From Pleurodeles waltl (lineage: Eukaryota > Chordata > Amphibia > Caudata > Salamandridae), in contig NC_090448.1 in assembly GCF_031143425.1 (NCBI RefSeq), forward strand, positions 334,502,177-334,566,176: a DNA stretch of 64,000 nt, written 5' to 3'. The position numbers and the translations under genes are program-made. Of the stretch, positions 1 to 11,379 are shown one piece after another (the first letter of the stretch is position 1; the number at the start of each line of letters is the position of its first letter). The notes under the pieces were generated by a model. The model had not been told where the DNA came from. It worked only from the letters and a program-made list of their open reading frames with translations, and ran no database searches.

Positions 1-870
1 TCCTCAAATAATGGTACTGTTTAACAATCGTCATAAGAGCCCAGACTATCGTAAGCTTCCGCTTAAAATTGGGGGAAAACCTCATTGCCACACTCTTAGT
101 TTTAGTTCCATTAATGGTCAGGTATTTGTATTCACAGTAACCTACAAAACACTTTAACTGCTTATGGCCTGCATATTTTGTTTGCGACATAAAGATGGCA
201 CTGTCAACGAATAATAATCTTGGAACCCTTCTTCCAGCTATAATAGGAACATCCAAGGGTTCTTCCAATAAATATTCCATTGGATCTTTCAAAAAGAGAC
301 TGAATAGTAAAGGCACCAGCACAACTTTGATGTACACTCTTCTCCACTTTGAAGGTTTCAGTGCACTCTCCTCCCTGTCCAAACCTGACTCTGGATGTAT
401 TATCAGAGTGAAGAGCCATTATTGCCCCTACCAGAGTTGTATCAGCCTCCCGTTCTAGTAATGAATTCTCCAGTTTCTCCCAGTCGACTAAGTTGAAGGC
501 TGTTTTCAGATCCACAAATATAAGATAAAATGAAGATTTCCTTTTGATTGTGTACTTATGCGCAATCATATGAATTTGAATTGCTTGATCACTTGTGCCT
601 ACTGGTGATCTGAAACCAGCATGTACCTCTGTCGTAATATTATGACTGTCCACCTGGCTGCACAGCTGCTTAAGCAGGACCTTCCAGAGTATTTTCTCTG
701 CCCCACCCAAGAGCAGGCAAAGTCGGTTTTGAACACAACTGCAGCCCGAACCGCAGAACGGAATTACACCGAATTTGGTAGAAAAGTAGATCTTGGTCCA
801 GAAAGATCTCTTTTTGTGATTTGGTGTACATCCGTTCAATAGATTTTGATATAGTAAAGGTAAAAAGAAA
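1..870 (-). pseudogene. LINE reverse transcriptase fragment, decayed
   Basis: The minus strand encodes a degenerate non-LTR reverse transcriptase. Reading from about 700 down, it shows a 'AGFR' block (motif 2-like), then 'LIFVDLKTAFNLVDWEKL' (the A motif with the first catalytic Asp), then 'RVRFGQGGECTETFKV' and a damaged 'G-V-x-Q-G-C' block. Sequence below 204 continues the same protein in other frames ('KYL..TING' near 90), so the copy runs off the window edge. The order and spacing fit a LINE, but I cannot name the clade. The YADD-type box is not intact and stops and frameshifts are present. The copy is dead and 5' truncated. Confidence 0.7.
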
Positions 871-1124
871 TATAGATACCTAGGGGCGCCGATCCAACAG
901 ATCTCCTGCTGAGATCTGATTGGCAGCCAACACTTCAACCAAGAAGTGTTGACAGCCATTTTGGGACTCTGTCTCACCCGAAAAAGGAAAAGAAAAAAAA
1001 GGGGGGCTGGGCGGGAGGAATACCCTGACTTCCTAGGCCTGGTTGCAGACTATCCCAGGGACCACCACCCCTCCAAAAACAAAAAAACAAAAAAAATTGT
1101 GCCACCCTCCCCGGAGGTTTTTTA

Positions 1125-1240
1125 AAACAAGAATTGACAAAGGCAATATGCCAACAGGTCTAGCCTATGTGACAGCTATTGGCTTTGCCCATGTCACTTA
1201 ACAATGTTTTACAGCTGCGTATTTGCTGTTCAGTTTAGCT
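1125..1240 (+). repeat. Conserved flank of the GAGTG repeat family
   Basis: The block contains two near-complementary halves of the form 'ATTGGCTTTGCC' and 'GACAAAGGCAAT' about 35 bases apart, so it could fold into a hairpin. The same block occurs in reverse complement at about 22985-23085, again directly beside a GAGTG array. This suggests it is the outer part of a dispersed repeat family and not unrelated sequence. Confidence 0.55.
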
Positions 1241-1244
1241 AAAA

Positions 1245-2410
1245 GGGGTGTGGTGTAGGGTGAGAGTGGCATAGATTAGAGTGGAATGGTGGAGTAGTGC
1301 AGATTAGAGGGGGTGGCGCAGGCTAGAGTGGAGCCATGCAGATTGGAATGGAGTGGCAAAGAGTAGGTTGGCACAGAATGGAGTGGCCTAGAGTATAGTG
1401 GCATTGAGTGGAGTCGTATAGAGCAGAGTGGCTACAGTGGCTTAAAGAGTGTCCAAGGGTGCCGCAGAGTAGAGCAAAGTGCAGTGGAGCAGAGTAGAGT
1501 ACAATTACAGTAGTGTCAGGAAAAGTGGAGAAGCTTCACGTGGAGTGGTGTCAAGTGGAGGGGTGCAGCCTAGAGTGGCATAATGCGGAGAGGAAATGAG
1601 TGGAAAGGAGATGCTAGAGTGCCGCAGAATGGCCTAGGGTACAATGGCGTAGAGTGGCACTGCATACTGTAGAGTGGCATAAAGTGACAAAGGGGAATAG
1701 TGTGGAGTGGCATGGCATAGTGTGGAGTGACTGAGTGGAGTAGAGTGGCATACAGTGGCACTTCTTGGCGTAGAGTGGCTCCTAGAGTGCCATACAGTAG
1801 CATAGAGCATCTTTGAGGGGGGTGGAGTGGCATGGAGTGTTGTAGGGTAGAGTGGTGCACAATGGAGAGGTGCACAGTGAACTAGAGTGGCATAGAGTAC
1901 AGTGGCATAGAGTAGAGGGGAGTAGAACAGAGAAGTGTGGAGTGCAGTGGTGTGAAGGGGAGTGGCATCTGGTGGAGTGGAGTGGAGTGGCATATAGTAG
2001 AGTGGTGTAGCATGGCATAAAAGAGAGTGACCTAGAGTGGAGTGGCAAGGAGTGGAATGGCTAGAGTGCCGCAGAGTGGCCTAGGTGGGAGTAGCATATA
2101 GTGACATGGTAGTGGTGTGGCATAGAGTAGAGTGGCACTAAATAGAGTGGTGTAGAGTGGAATGGTGTGGAGTAGCATGAGTGGCGTAGCATAAAGTACA
2201 ATGGCTTAGCGTGAAGTGGCAGAGAGTAGAGTGGCGTGGAGTGGAGTAGAGTGAGTGGGTAGAGTGGAGTGCCGTATTGTGACAGACTGGCATGGCACGA
2301 AAAAGGGTGAAGTGGGGTGGCATACAGTGTAGTTGAGTGGTGTGTCTTAGATTGGTGAGAACAGTGCAGCAGATTAGAGTGGAAATGGGGTAGAATGGAG
2401 TAGAGTGGAA
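1245..2410. repeat. Degenerate GAGTG minisatellite array, about 1.2 kb
   Basis: This is a long run of imperfect 5-to-15-base units built from GAGTGG, CATAGAGTA and GGTGTAGAGTGG, purine-rich on the plus strand. Unit length drifts, so there is no crisp single period. The minus-strand reading frames across it (rich in H, S, T, L, C, P) are by-products of the repeat and not genes. Related arrays occur at 14497-14600, 15420-16205 and, on the other strand, 22757-22980. Confidence 0.85.
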
Positions 2411-3112
2411 ATGGTTAGAATGGACTAGTGACACAGAGGGGAGAAGAGAAGATTGATGCAGAGTAGGGCAGGGTAGTCCAGTTGTGGGTGTAACTAAAGT
2501 GTTGATAGAGACAGCAGATAGGGTGAAAGTAACAAACAGGAAGCCAAATTCCAGAGTTAAAAGTAGGAAAGCACATTGTATGTTGAGGAATAATACTGCC
2601 ACAAAGAAGAGGAAGAACACATCTACTTGGTTCATGCTTCAGGGAGGAGCTAACACAAGAAAAGAAGGAAAGCCTACAGGAGCTAAGCAATCAAAAGATT
2701 GCAAATAAAATGAAAACTAAAACAAGCAATGGTATTCTGTGGGTGGGTTGTAAGCTCATTAAAAATAGTAAACAATCTGTCTGAATGACTGCACAGCACA
2801 TGGGCTGTATAGTCGAGACCTAAAAAGGAGGAACACTGTAACAGATGTTATTGCTGTAGAGTGTCACAGAGTGGAGTGGCCTTCAATCAATAGTGCCTTG
2901 GAGTGGAGTGGCATAGAGTAATGTGACCTACAGTGGAGAGGTGTACAGTGGTGTAGAACAGAGAGGCACATAATGGAATCACTGGGGTACTGTAGAGTGG
3001 CAACCATCAATGGTATGCTGTGGGTGGGTTGTAAGCTCATTGAACAGTAAACAATACGTCTCGCAGCACAGCACATGTACTATGTAGGCAAGACCTAAAA
3101 AGGTGGTTGACC
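2411..3112 (+). repeat. Two direct copies of a ~100-bp unit around a short GAGTG tract
   Basis: A unit beginning 'ATGGTATTCTGTGGGTGGG' and ending 'GACCTAAAAAGG' lies at about 2730-2830. A second copy lies at about 3012-3106. They differ by substitutions and small indels. Between them (2855-3000) is a short GAGTG-type tract like the large array to the left. The stretch 2411-2726 has no recognisable feature. The arrangement looks like local duplication within a decayed repeat family. Confidence 0.6.
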
Positions 3113-3469
3113 ACAATTTTTTCTCTTTCTTTTAACTCAGGGTTGCGGGGAAAAAAAAAAAAAAAACCTTACCAGTCTGGGAGAAGGGTAAAGCAGGGGC
3201 AGGTCTAGGGAGCCCGCAGCAGTGTGGGCAGTGAAGGCATGTCAGCTCCAGCCAGCCGAAGAGTTAAACATGCTCCTGCCAGGTGGGAGCAGACTTCTGT
3301 TTCCCTGCTGGTACTCCAGCATTAGCATGAACAGCTGCTTCCAGCAGGCAAGAGCAATGCCGGCTCCCACAGCATGTGGGGAGCTGGTAGGGTCACTGGG
3401 GCTCCCCCTGAGGCCCTCAACTTGTTGTTTGTGAGTGGCCTGAGTGGGCACCAAGGCATCAACCTCTGG
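3113..3469. other. Unassigned GC-rich intergenic stretch
   Basis: It contains an A-run near 3151-3166 followed by GC-rich sequence with no protein similarity I recognise. The short reading frames on both strands overlap each other and show no domain. It is probably repeat-derived. Confidence 0.4.
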
Positions 3470-3740
3470 ACCTGGGGAATGGGGTCCCTGGGTCGAACAA
3501 GGGTAGAGGGAGGGCTGCACGCCTCTCTCCCCTTAATTATGCAATTTGACACCAGGGGATGGGGTCCCCAGAGCCTAATAAGGCTCGGGGCACACAGCCC
3601 TCTTCCCCTTTATAGCATTTGGCAGAGGGATGGGGCCTAATAAGGCTTGGGGAAATTAGGATGCTGCACATCCCTTCCCCTTAAAAATAGAATTTGGCCC
3701 TGGAGGATGGGGTCCGCGGGCCTATTAAGACTTGGGGAGC
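3470..3740 (+). repeat. Short tandem array, four units of ~71-80 bp
   Basis: The core 'ATGGGG(T/C)C' recurs at about 3479, 3559, 3630 and 3707, each time followed by 'CCTA(A/T)TAAG(G/A)CT(T/C)GGGG' and then a pyrimidine-rich 'CCCTTCCCCTT'. Units are diverged. No coding potential is apparent. Confidence 0.65.
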
Positions 3741-4088
3741 CCCAAAGGGGATGTCACCTATAACCATTAAAAAACGACTTACCTGTAAAGGCTACATACA
3801 GGCTCAACAGCACACCCTCTGGAGGTCCTTTCTATGACACTTTCTCCAAGAGTCCTTCATATCTTTTTTCACCATTATCCAGATTCTCTACCTGGTCCTT
3901 TAACAAAACCCACAAAGTTTCTTCATCTGCGTTTGTATGAGCCCCTTCCTTCTCTCAAAACACTGCCCTTTTTACGTTTTTTAAGACCAGGATATCAAGG
4001 TCTACTTTCGATAGCCCACCATTTCTCTGTGTAAGTAATAGTATAACAGAATGAACGTATCCCTCTATTTAAAACTGTTGGAACAAGT

Positions 4089-5700
4089 GTTAGAAATTGG
4101 GTTTATGATTGGCTAGGGTATGCACCTAAGCCAGGCAGAACCCACACACTCTAGTCAGGGCGAGGGGGTTACACACCCAGCATAACCGCTGCTCTTCCCC
4201 TTGGTAGCTTGGCATGAGCAGTCAGGCCTAACCCAGAGGCAATGTGTATAGCGTTTGTACAACACAAAAACATAACACACGCAACGCAATAAATACACCA
4301 CAAAGGAAACACAACAAAAAGTTATAGAAAAATAAGCTGTATTACGCAAAACATCCTTAGACCAAACATCAGTAATACCCTGCTACACAAGCAGTTGTCA
4401 GGATATTACTCAGGTACTATTACTCTGTGAAAACCAATAGTAGTCATAATAAAAACCATATAGGTTAGTGGTTGTCCTGCAACATAAGTAGTAGTCAGGT
4501 TGTCATTGTTACAAAATTGCACATCCCAATAAGCATACTATTAGGAATGCCTAGGTATCACTATGCGTGTGCACAAGGTGAAACATTCCCTGATAGGCCC
4601 ATGTCAAAAATGCATGTCATAGTAAACATACCCTCATGAACGCCTAGGCATCATTATGAATACACACGAGTGAAAACATCTCTTAATAGTCACATGTCAG
4701 AATGAACATACCTTCAGGAAGAATAAGACATTATCATGACTGCCCCAAGCATAGCTCAATTGTATAGGCCCATTGCTCCTGGACTCCTATTATGGGTTAT
4801 ACGGTGCATCTCTTCCACCCTGCTCACTATGCAAGCTCTGGGGCTGCTATTACCGCACTTATGGTCATGGCCGGCTTCGGCAGGGACGGGCCCTAAGATG
4901 AGGTTTCCCTCTCCCAACCTGCCAGCCGTTCCTTTAAGTGCCCCAAAGATCGATGTCCCATGAAGGGGGGGATAAACGTCTGTAGGGAGCCAGGCCTGCT
5001 GCGCACCTACATGAAGAAATAGAGCTCCTCTCCAGATGTCCGGCAGGGACGGGTCCTCCAACGAGGATTCCGCTTCCCATCCTGCCACTGAGGTTCTCAA
5101 TGCTCCCAAACGGTGGGGGAGCGGGGGAAAGCCCTCGTGGGTGTCCCGTTTATAGCAGCACTGGACAGGGGGCGCTGCCGTACAAAGGTGGCCGGACTTG
5201 GCTTATGGAGGATGCGCGCCTCCTCCCGGGACGGCCTGCAGGCTAGTAGGGGCAGTCTTTCTCCTGCCCGACCGGCAGGAGTCCTTCTTCCGTGAAAGCC
5301 CGGGCTGTGCAGTCCGCTGCACCTTTCCGGGCTGCAGCAGTGATGGGTTGCCAGAAAACAGTTTCTACCAGTGCCTCGGGGCACAACTAAAATCGCGTTC
5401 ATCCACGCTCGCTCCTTGGCTCCTGGCAACCTACCCATGCCGTGGGGCACACCTGGTGACGCTAGCATTTCCTTGTCCGAAGAGACAAGGGGAAGTGCTC
5501 TGGATGCGCTTAAAAGGGGGCACGCAGGACGTTCTCCATGGTTTGGCAGAAAGAGGAGGTAAAAGTGCCCCTATATGCTGCGAGCAAAAGGGAGAATGGC
5601 AGGAGAACAGGAGGCACACCACCTAGCCCCTGGAGACAGAAAGGGGGAGCACAGGAACAGAGCAGCAGCTGCAGCTGCACGTTCTAGTTGAGGGAAACGG
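4089..5700 (-). mobile_element. Partial long LTR, reverse orientation, end undefined
   Basis: The left edge starts TGTTAGAAAT and continues through 'GGCTAGGGTATGCACCTAAG' and 'CACTCTAGTCAGG'. This closely matches the reverse complement of the last ~80 bp of the complete solo LTR ending at 44357. A further shared block, 'TAGCTTGGCA' followed by 'CAATGTGTA', lies at about 4205-4250. The remainder to about 5.7 kb becomes GC-rich and carries no recognisable gene. I could not find a matching right terminus or a target duplication, so the right boundary is a guess and the copy is probably truncated. Confidence 0.6.
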
Positions 5701-7619
5701 GCTCAAAGCAAAAGCCCTTTGTAACAAAAAATGAATAGCCCACTGTGCTGTGCCATTGATTCTTCAGTATCCTCGGTTTGACAGCGGAGTCAGCACAGTG
5801 CATCAGGTTTCGGATGCAGTCTTTGGATACCACGGACAAACTCCCTTCTTTTCCTTGGTAGGCCCAGCACGCTGGTTAAAGAATAAGCATCAATTGGGAG
5901 GCAAAGTGGCACACTCCAGCACTCTGGTCAACTTGAGCATCTATCTCATGCTGGGCTATCCCTCCAGGAACAGCGACTGGGCTCTTCCGGGCAGTCTCCT
6001 TCTGCAGAGATATCTCAAGCTCCCATATTTTAGCAGGTCAAATAGGGTCCCGTAAAGACGCAGTCCCACAGCTCCTTGCAGACTTCTAGGTGATGGACTC
6101 TCACGTCTGGAAGACTGTCTGGAAGACATTACAATTTTGCTGGTCTTCTGCACAGTACTATCTCTTTGATAAACAAGACATTTGGAACCCAGTGGGAATA
6201 AAGTTTAAATTGCATTTTTATAGTTGCGCTGCACTCAGGGAATGTTGATTCTTTGCTTCAGGTGATGGTTTACACAGCAGCAGATAGTGACAAGAGTCTC
6301 AAAGTGGAGCACCCAAAACAGGAGCTCCATCATGTGTAATACCGCAGCTGGAAGCCACCAGCCTTTGCTTTGGGAGTAGCACTTCTGGCAGAGACAAAAG
6401 GACAGGCACTATCTAGCTGATACGTGCTACATAACAAAATAGACCACTGTCTCCACCTCTCCTCAACATTCATCAAGGCATATGGCGTGTGCTAGAAGAA
6501 ACAATCAGCAGGCCTTTGATAATATCCTCATAACTAAAGCAGCATTATTCTCTGATTCTAAACACCAAACTCAGAAATATTAGCAATACCGTTTGGCGGT
6601 CTGGGGAGCTTGTCCCTCAGCCTCCATTTTATGTCATGCTTCACAGCAGGAGATGAAAAATGGATCCCACTGGCCTCACAGTCACATATTTGCATTCAAC
6701 TGAAGTCATACTACGAGTCACCATATATTCTCCCCTTGTATGCACCATTCACACAGAATTGTCACCACAAAGTTCAGGCACATTATGTTAGGGAAAATGT
6801 CCTCAATTGAGGCCGGTAGGTAGAGCTCCCTCTTCAAGAAAATGAAAAAGACGTTCTTCACTGCAGTTTAAAAAAAAACAAAAAAAACACTTTTCCATAA
6901 TTGTGTTTCAGGTCACAGACTGTAAACCTGTAGGTCCCCTTCCCCTTCAGATCACAGAGTCCTGCCTGGTGTCTCAATTCAACACCAGAAACATGGACTG
7001 AAAGAAGGCTCAATGCTGCAGCTTTACACGGACTGTGATAAAAGCAGAGTATGTTTCATATTGCAAAAATACTCTTGTTACGTTCCAGGTCAGTGGCTAT
7101 TTTGATTCCAGAGCTTGGGTGATGCATCAATATCCCCATGCTCATCATTTCTAACCCATCAGTTCAGGCCCAATTTTTTTTTACAATGAATACGGAAAAG
7201 TGGTTTGGGCAGTAACCAATACGTCCTGCACCCGGTCCTGGGGGGTAGACTCCCTCCCACCCCCCCGGGCCAGGCTGGAAGAGCAATCACTTCCCATTCC
7301 ACTCCCACCCACCCCCCATCTAATGAGGATTGTGTGCGGACATCATTAGAGGCTCCCCGATGAGCTGGAAGCCATTTGCTTCCAGCGCGTCTCAGGAGGA
7401 AGAGGAGAGTTTCTCTTCTGGCCGGGGGAGGGGGGGGGTTTGCTTCAAAAGATGCATCGGGGTAAAGGAAAGGGTTTTCCTTTCCCTTCATGTCTCTTAG
7501 TAGGAATGCCCACTGAGCACCAGGGATTTTGTTTGTGTGTGTGGGGGATGGCCCCTTGGGCAAGGGCCGCTCCCCTAAGGGCCCATAATGTTTTACACCG
7601 TTTCTGCCCCCCCAGGGGT
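5701..7619. other. Unassigned stretch between LTR fragment and piggyBac region
   Basis: No domain, splice-bounded exon or clear repeat structure was recognised. There are homopolymer runs near 6870-6890 and 7178-7186, and a C-rich stretch at 7240-7320. Reading frames here are short and low complexity. The region may include the left end of the piggyBac copy, but I found no convincing left TTAA terminus. Confidence 0.4.
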
Positions 7620-8580
7620 AGTTCGACACATTACTTTTAAGCCGATCTGCCCCCAGGGGGAGTATAAGCCACAAGGACGCCAGGGATGTTGTGCGCTTTG
7701 TTTTTTTGTGTGGGGGGGGCGGCCCTTTGAGCAAGGTCACCCCCACAAAGAGGGAAAAACACTGTTGGGCAGTTCTGCCCCCCCCCCCTTGAGGGCAGAT
7801 CAGCCTATTTTCTTAGGCCCATCTGCCCCCAGAATCCACTAGGCACCAGGGATGTTTTTGTGTGTGTTTTTGTGTTCTCCTGCCATTCTCCCTTTTGCTG
7901 TTGGGCAGATTGGCCTATTTTTTGTAGGCCCATCTGCCCCCAAGCGGGGCAGAATCCACTAGGCAACAGGGATTTTGTTTGGCTGTGAGTATGTGTGTTT
8001 TTGTGTGGGGGGGCAGCCCCCTTGGTAAAGTGTCGTCTCACTAAGGGGGCATAATGTTATTTGACGTTTCTGCCCCCCTTGGGGGCAGATTTGCAGATTC
8101 TTTTTTTAAGTTGTTGTGCGCTGTTTTTTTTTTTTTGTGTGCTAGGGTTCGCCCCCCCAAAGGGGAAAAACACTGTTGGGCACTTCTGCCCCCTTGGTGG
8201 CAGATTGGCCTATTTCTTTTAGGACCATCTGCCCCCAAGGGGGCAGAAGCCACCAAGACGCCAGGGATTTTTTTTTGTTTTCTTTGTTTTGGGTGGGGGG
8301 GGGGGGTGAAGGGGTGCCCCTATGGCAAGGGTCGCCCCCCCAAAGGTGGGCAATGCACTGTTGGGCAGCTCTGCCCCCCTTGGGAACAGATTGGTCTTTT
8401 CTTTCTTTTTGGCCCATCTTCCACTTCGCCCCAGGGATCTTGTGTGTGCTTTGTGTGGGGGGATGGCCCCTTAGGCAAGGGATTCAGCACCTTACTGGTG
8501 GCCTTTTCTTCCCCCTTGGGGGCAGATCAGCCTAGTTTTTTTTAGGTCCATCTGCCCCCATGGGGGCAGAGACCACCAGA
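7620..8580 (+). repeat. Array of GC-rich palindromes, ~110-190 bp spacing
   Basis: The palindrome TCTGCCCCCAAGGGGGCAGA or variants (CCTTGG, CATGGG, CCTTGGTGG centres) recurs at least seven times, for example near 8073, 8187, 8229, 8370 and 8550. Most copies are preceded by 'GCCTATTT(C/T)TTTTAGG(C/A)CCATC' and followed by 'CACCAGGGAT(G/T)TT' and a GT-rich tract. Each repeat therefore carries two GC-rich hairpins around an A/T spacer. The array lies directly upstream of the piggyBac transposase and is probably its 5' non-coding region. The long reading frames on both strands here are artefacts of the repeat. Confidence 0.75.
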
Positions 8581-9099
8581 CACCAGAAAAAATGTCAACA
8601 TGTTTGGTGGCGGGGTGTTTGTCAACTGGCAAAGTATTTGCATTTGTGATTATAACAGTTTATTTCTCTTTTGTTTCTAGTTCAAAGCTTTTGCTTCCTT
8701 TGTTGTGGCTCTTTGCAGTGGTTGACCTGCGGTTTATGTAGTTGCATGTTTTAAGTAAGTACATTTATTTCAAAGGAGTATTGTTGCCATGCATGAATGA
8801 CATGTTTGTAGATGGTGTACTAAATGCAGGATTGTGTGTGAAATTGTCCTTAGATTTGTGCACAGTAATACTTGTGTTGTCTTATGTCTAATTTGCTTTT
8901 CTTTTTACTTTTTAGTGGGATATTATTGGTGATTGCTGTGTCTGTGCAGAGTAGTTGCTGGTGAGCCCAGCTTTTTCAAGCAAGTGAGTGGTATAATTTT
9001 TGAATACATAACCTTTGTGATAAAGCCACACTTTGTTTATTACTTATTTTAGACAGTGCTGGTTGTTGTTGGCGCATCTGTCAAGTTACTTTTCTTAAA
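8581..9099. other. Leader region before the piggyBac transposase
   Basis: This T-rich sequence has candidate splice signals such as 'TTTTTAG' near 8915, and lies between the palindrome array and the transposase frame. It could be the 5' untranslated or intronic part of the element. No coding sequence is seen. Confidence 0.4.
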
Positions 9100-10900
9100 A
9101 AGGATCATGGCTAGCCACAGGGTGACCGCTCAGCAGGTTGGTAGTATGTATGCTTTATGAGTTGTCTTCTGGTCATGATTATGAGACTGACTCTGCGTCT
9201 AAAGCAGAAGAGGAAGAGAGAGATTCAGACAGTGAGTTTTCTGCCTGAGAGGAGTCTTCTGATGAAGGAGCCACTCTCAGTGCAGATAAAGGGACTGTTT
9301 TAAAGGACACTGATGTGCCAATGGTGCAGCAGTCAGCGACTGACAGGCTTCCCATTGGAAGACCTGTCACCTGGGTTGCCCCAAACATGGAGCAGCCACA
9401 GTTGCCTGCCTTTACTGGTAGAGTAAGTGTGGAAACCTTTCTGCCTGTCAATTTCTTTGAGTTGTTTATGGACGATGTATTTTTGGAAGAGATTGTTGAG
9501 CAGACTAATTTGTATGCGGAGCAGTATTTGAGGGACAACGCTGCCAGACTTAGGCCTCAGTTTGGAGCTACCCAGTGGATTCCCACAAATCTGGAAGAGA
9601 TGAAAAAGTTCTTGGGTTTGACTTTTTTGATGGGGTTGATAAGCAAGTCATCACTAGCTTCTTACTGGTCTACTAGTCCCTTGATGGCAACGGCTATATT
9701 TCCTGCAACCATGACTTGTAATCGGTATTTGCTTCTTCTTTCGATGCTGCATTTTGTTGACAATGCTTTAGCCTTGCCACAAGCTCACCCTGATTGTGAC
9801 TGTCTTTTTAAGATTAGGCCAGTCCTTGATCATTTTGTGATCGGTTTTCAGAGGTCGAAGTTCCAGGCAAAGAAATAAGTGTGGACGAGTCTTTGGTCCT
9901 GTTCAAGGGTCATTTGGTTTTTAGGCAGTACATTCCTAGGTAGAGGGCACAGTATGGCATTAAATTGTATACGCTGTCAGAAAGTAGTACAGGATATGTT
10001 TAAAATTTCCGGGTAAACACTGGTAGGGATTCCAGTATTGACCCCCGGGATGTCCGCCAACTTTTGGAGTTAGCTAGATAATTGTGTGGGAACTTGGTGG
10101 ACGACTGTTTAACAAAGGTCACCATTTGTATGTAGATAACTTCTACACTGGAGTTCAGTTGTTCAAGGAATTGTTCAGAGTGGACACTGTTGCTTGTGGC
10201 ACAATCCGCTCTAACCAGAAAGACTATCCAAGGGAGCTTGTCTGTAAAAAAAAAAAAAAAAAACTTGAAAGGGGACAGTGCAGCGCCTTGTGGAATGATG
10301 AGCTGCTAGCTCTGAAATTTGTAGACAGGAGGGATATGTACATGCTAACTACTATCCATGATGAGAGTACTTTGCCTGTGGCTGTTTGGGGTCAAGTTGC
10401 TGAAGTGCACAAACCTGTGTGCATTTTAGACTACAATAAGCACATGGGTGGTGTTGATAGAGTAGATCAGCGGTAGAAACCCTACACTGCTGTTCGTAAG
10501 TTTTACGTGTGGTATAAAAGGTTGGCTACTTATTTGTTTAATCTAGCAAATTTTAATGTTTTTATTGTGTTTAAGGATTGTTCCCATGAGTCAAGGTTGA
10601 AATTTGTTATATTTCAGGAGTCAGTGATAGAGACCTTGTTATGGTGGATCATGCAAGAGTTCCTAGTGTAGCAGTTGTGGAGAATGTGGCTAGATTGAAA
10701 GATCGCCACTTTCTTGATGAGATTCCTCCCACTCCCAAAAAAGACTTTCCCGTTAAGAAATGTAGAGTCTGTGCCCGAAAAGGTATCCAGTGGCAGAGCC
10801 GGATGTACTGCCCAGACTGTCCTTCAAAGCCTGGGCTGTGTGTGGATGGCTAAGTCAAGAGTTACCACACACAGAACAAATACTGGAAACTACCGTGAGC
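9100..10900 (+). pseudogene. piggyBac-family transposase, decayed
   Basis: The segments read in order as a piggyBac (PGBD4-like) transposase. An acidic N-terminus lies before 9315. Next is the DDE_Tnp_1_7-type domain (9390-9876). The first catalytic Asp is in 'VDESLVLFKG' (about 9890), the second in 'YVDNFYTG' (about 10134), and the third in 'HMGGVDRVDQ' (about 10442). A C-terminal Cys-rich finger 'CRVCARKG...YCPDCPSKPGLC' lies at about 10759-10845, with 'YHT' after a stop. Breaks are a frame change at 9876, stops near 9942 and 10003, an A-run of about 18 at 10246-10263, and a stop after 'VDQR' at 10474. The known family inserts at TTAA by cut and paste. This copy cannot encode an active enzyme. 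Confidence 0.9.
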
Positions 10901-11070
10901 ATAAACTGCTGTTTTATATTTGCATATGTTCAGTTTCACTGTTGGCATTACGGTCATGTATTCAGTTAGAGCTTTTGTGTTTGTAGTTTTGTACTTATTT
11001 ATAATTAGCGGTTTCTTTGTTGCTTACAAACAAACAAAAAAGTGATGGCAGTGTGCATGGAGTGGTGCTT

Positions 11071-11140
11071 GGCTGGTGGTGTGTGTGGGGTGGCGCTCGG
11101 CTGGTGGTGTGTGTGGGGTGGCGCTTGGCTGGCGGTGCCA
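11071..11140 (+). repeat. Short tandem repeat, 28-bp unit
   Basis: Units beginning GGCTGGTGGTGTGTGTGGGG start at 11071 and 11099, with a third partial unit at 11127. The repeat lies in the region 3' of the transposase frame, within the presumed piggyBac element. Confidence 0.75.
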
Positions 11141-11379
11141 GCCAAATGCCAGTTCACACACTCCCATCAGCTGGTATGATTGCTGTATCAGGCATGTGGG
11201 CGTATGAAAGTGATGGGCCCTTGAGTCACGCTGTATGTCAATGCAAGTGTTGTAATGTGCTGGCGGCGTGAATTGTCTTGTGAATGTTTTGTTTGAAAGG
11301 TGTGTGAATTGACTGTAAAGCGGTGGGTGCCTTGTCGCAGCTTTACAGCTCACGGTTTAGTAGGGGGCACCTACCGTTT

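Noticed and set aside
1570..2690. Several long minus-strand frames rich in H, S, T, L, C and P across the GAGTG array
   Set aside because: They follow from the repeat unit itself, overlap in different frames and recur wherever the array occurs. They are not proteins.
7159..8545. Frames of 119-195 codons on both strands
   Set aside because: They lie in low-complexity and palindromic repeats, overlap each other on both strands and resemble no protein.
7620..8580. Regularly spaced palindromes suggesting a CRISPR-like array
   Set aside because: Spacing is irregular, spacers are themselves related, and the genomic context is vertebrate with a piggyBac element.
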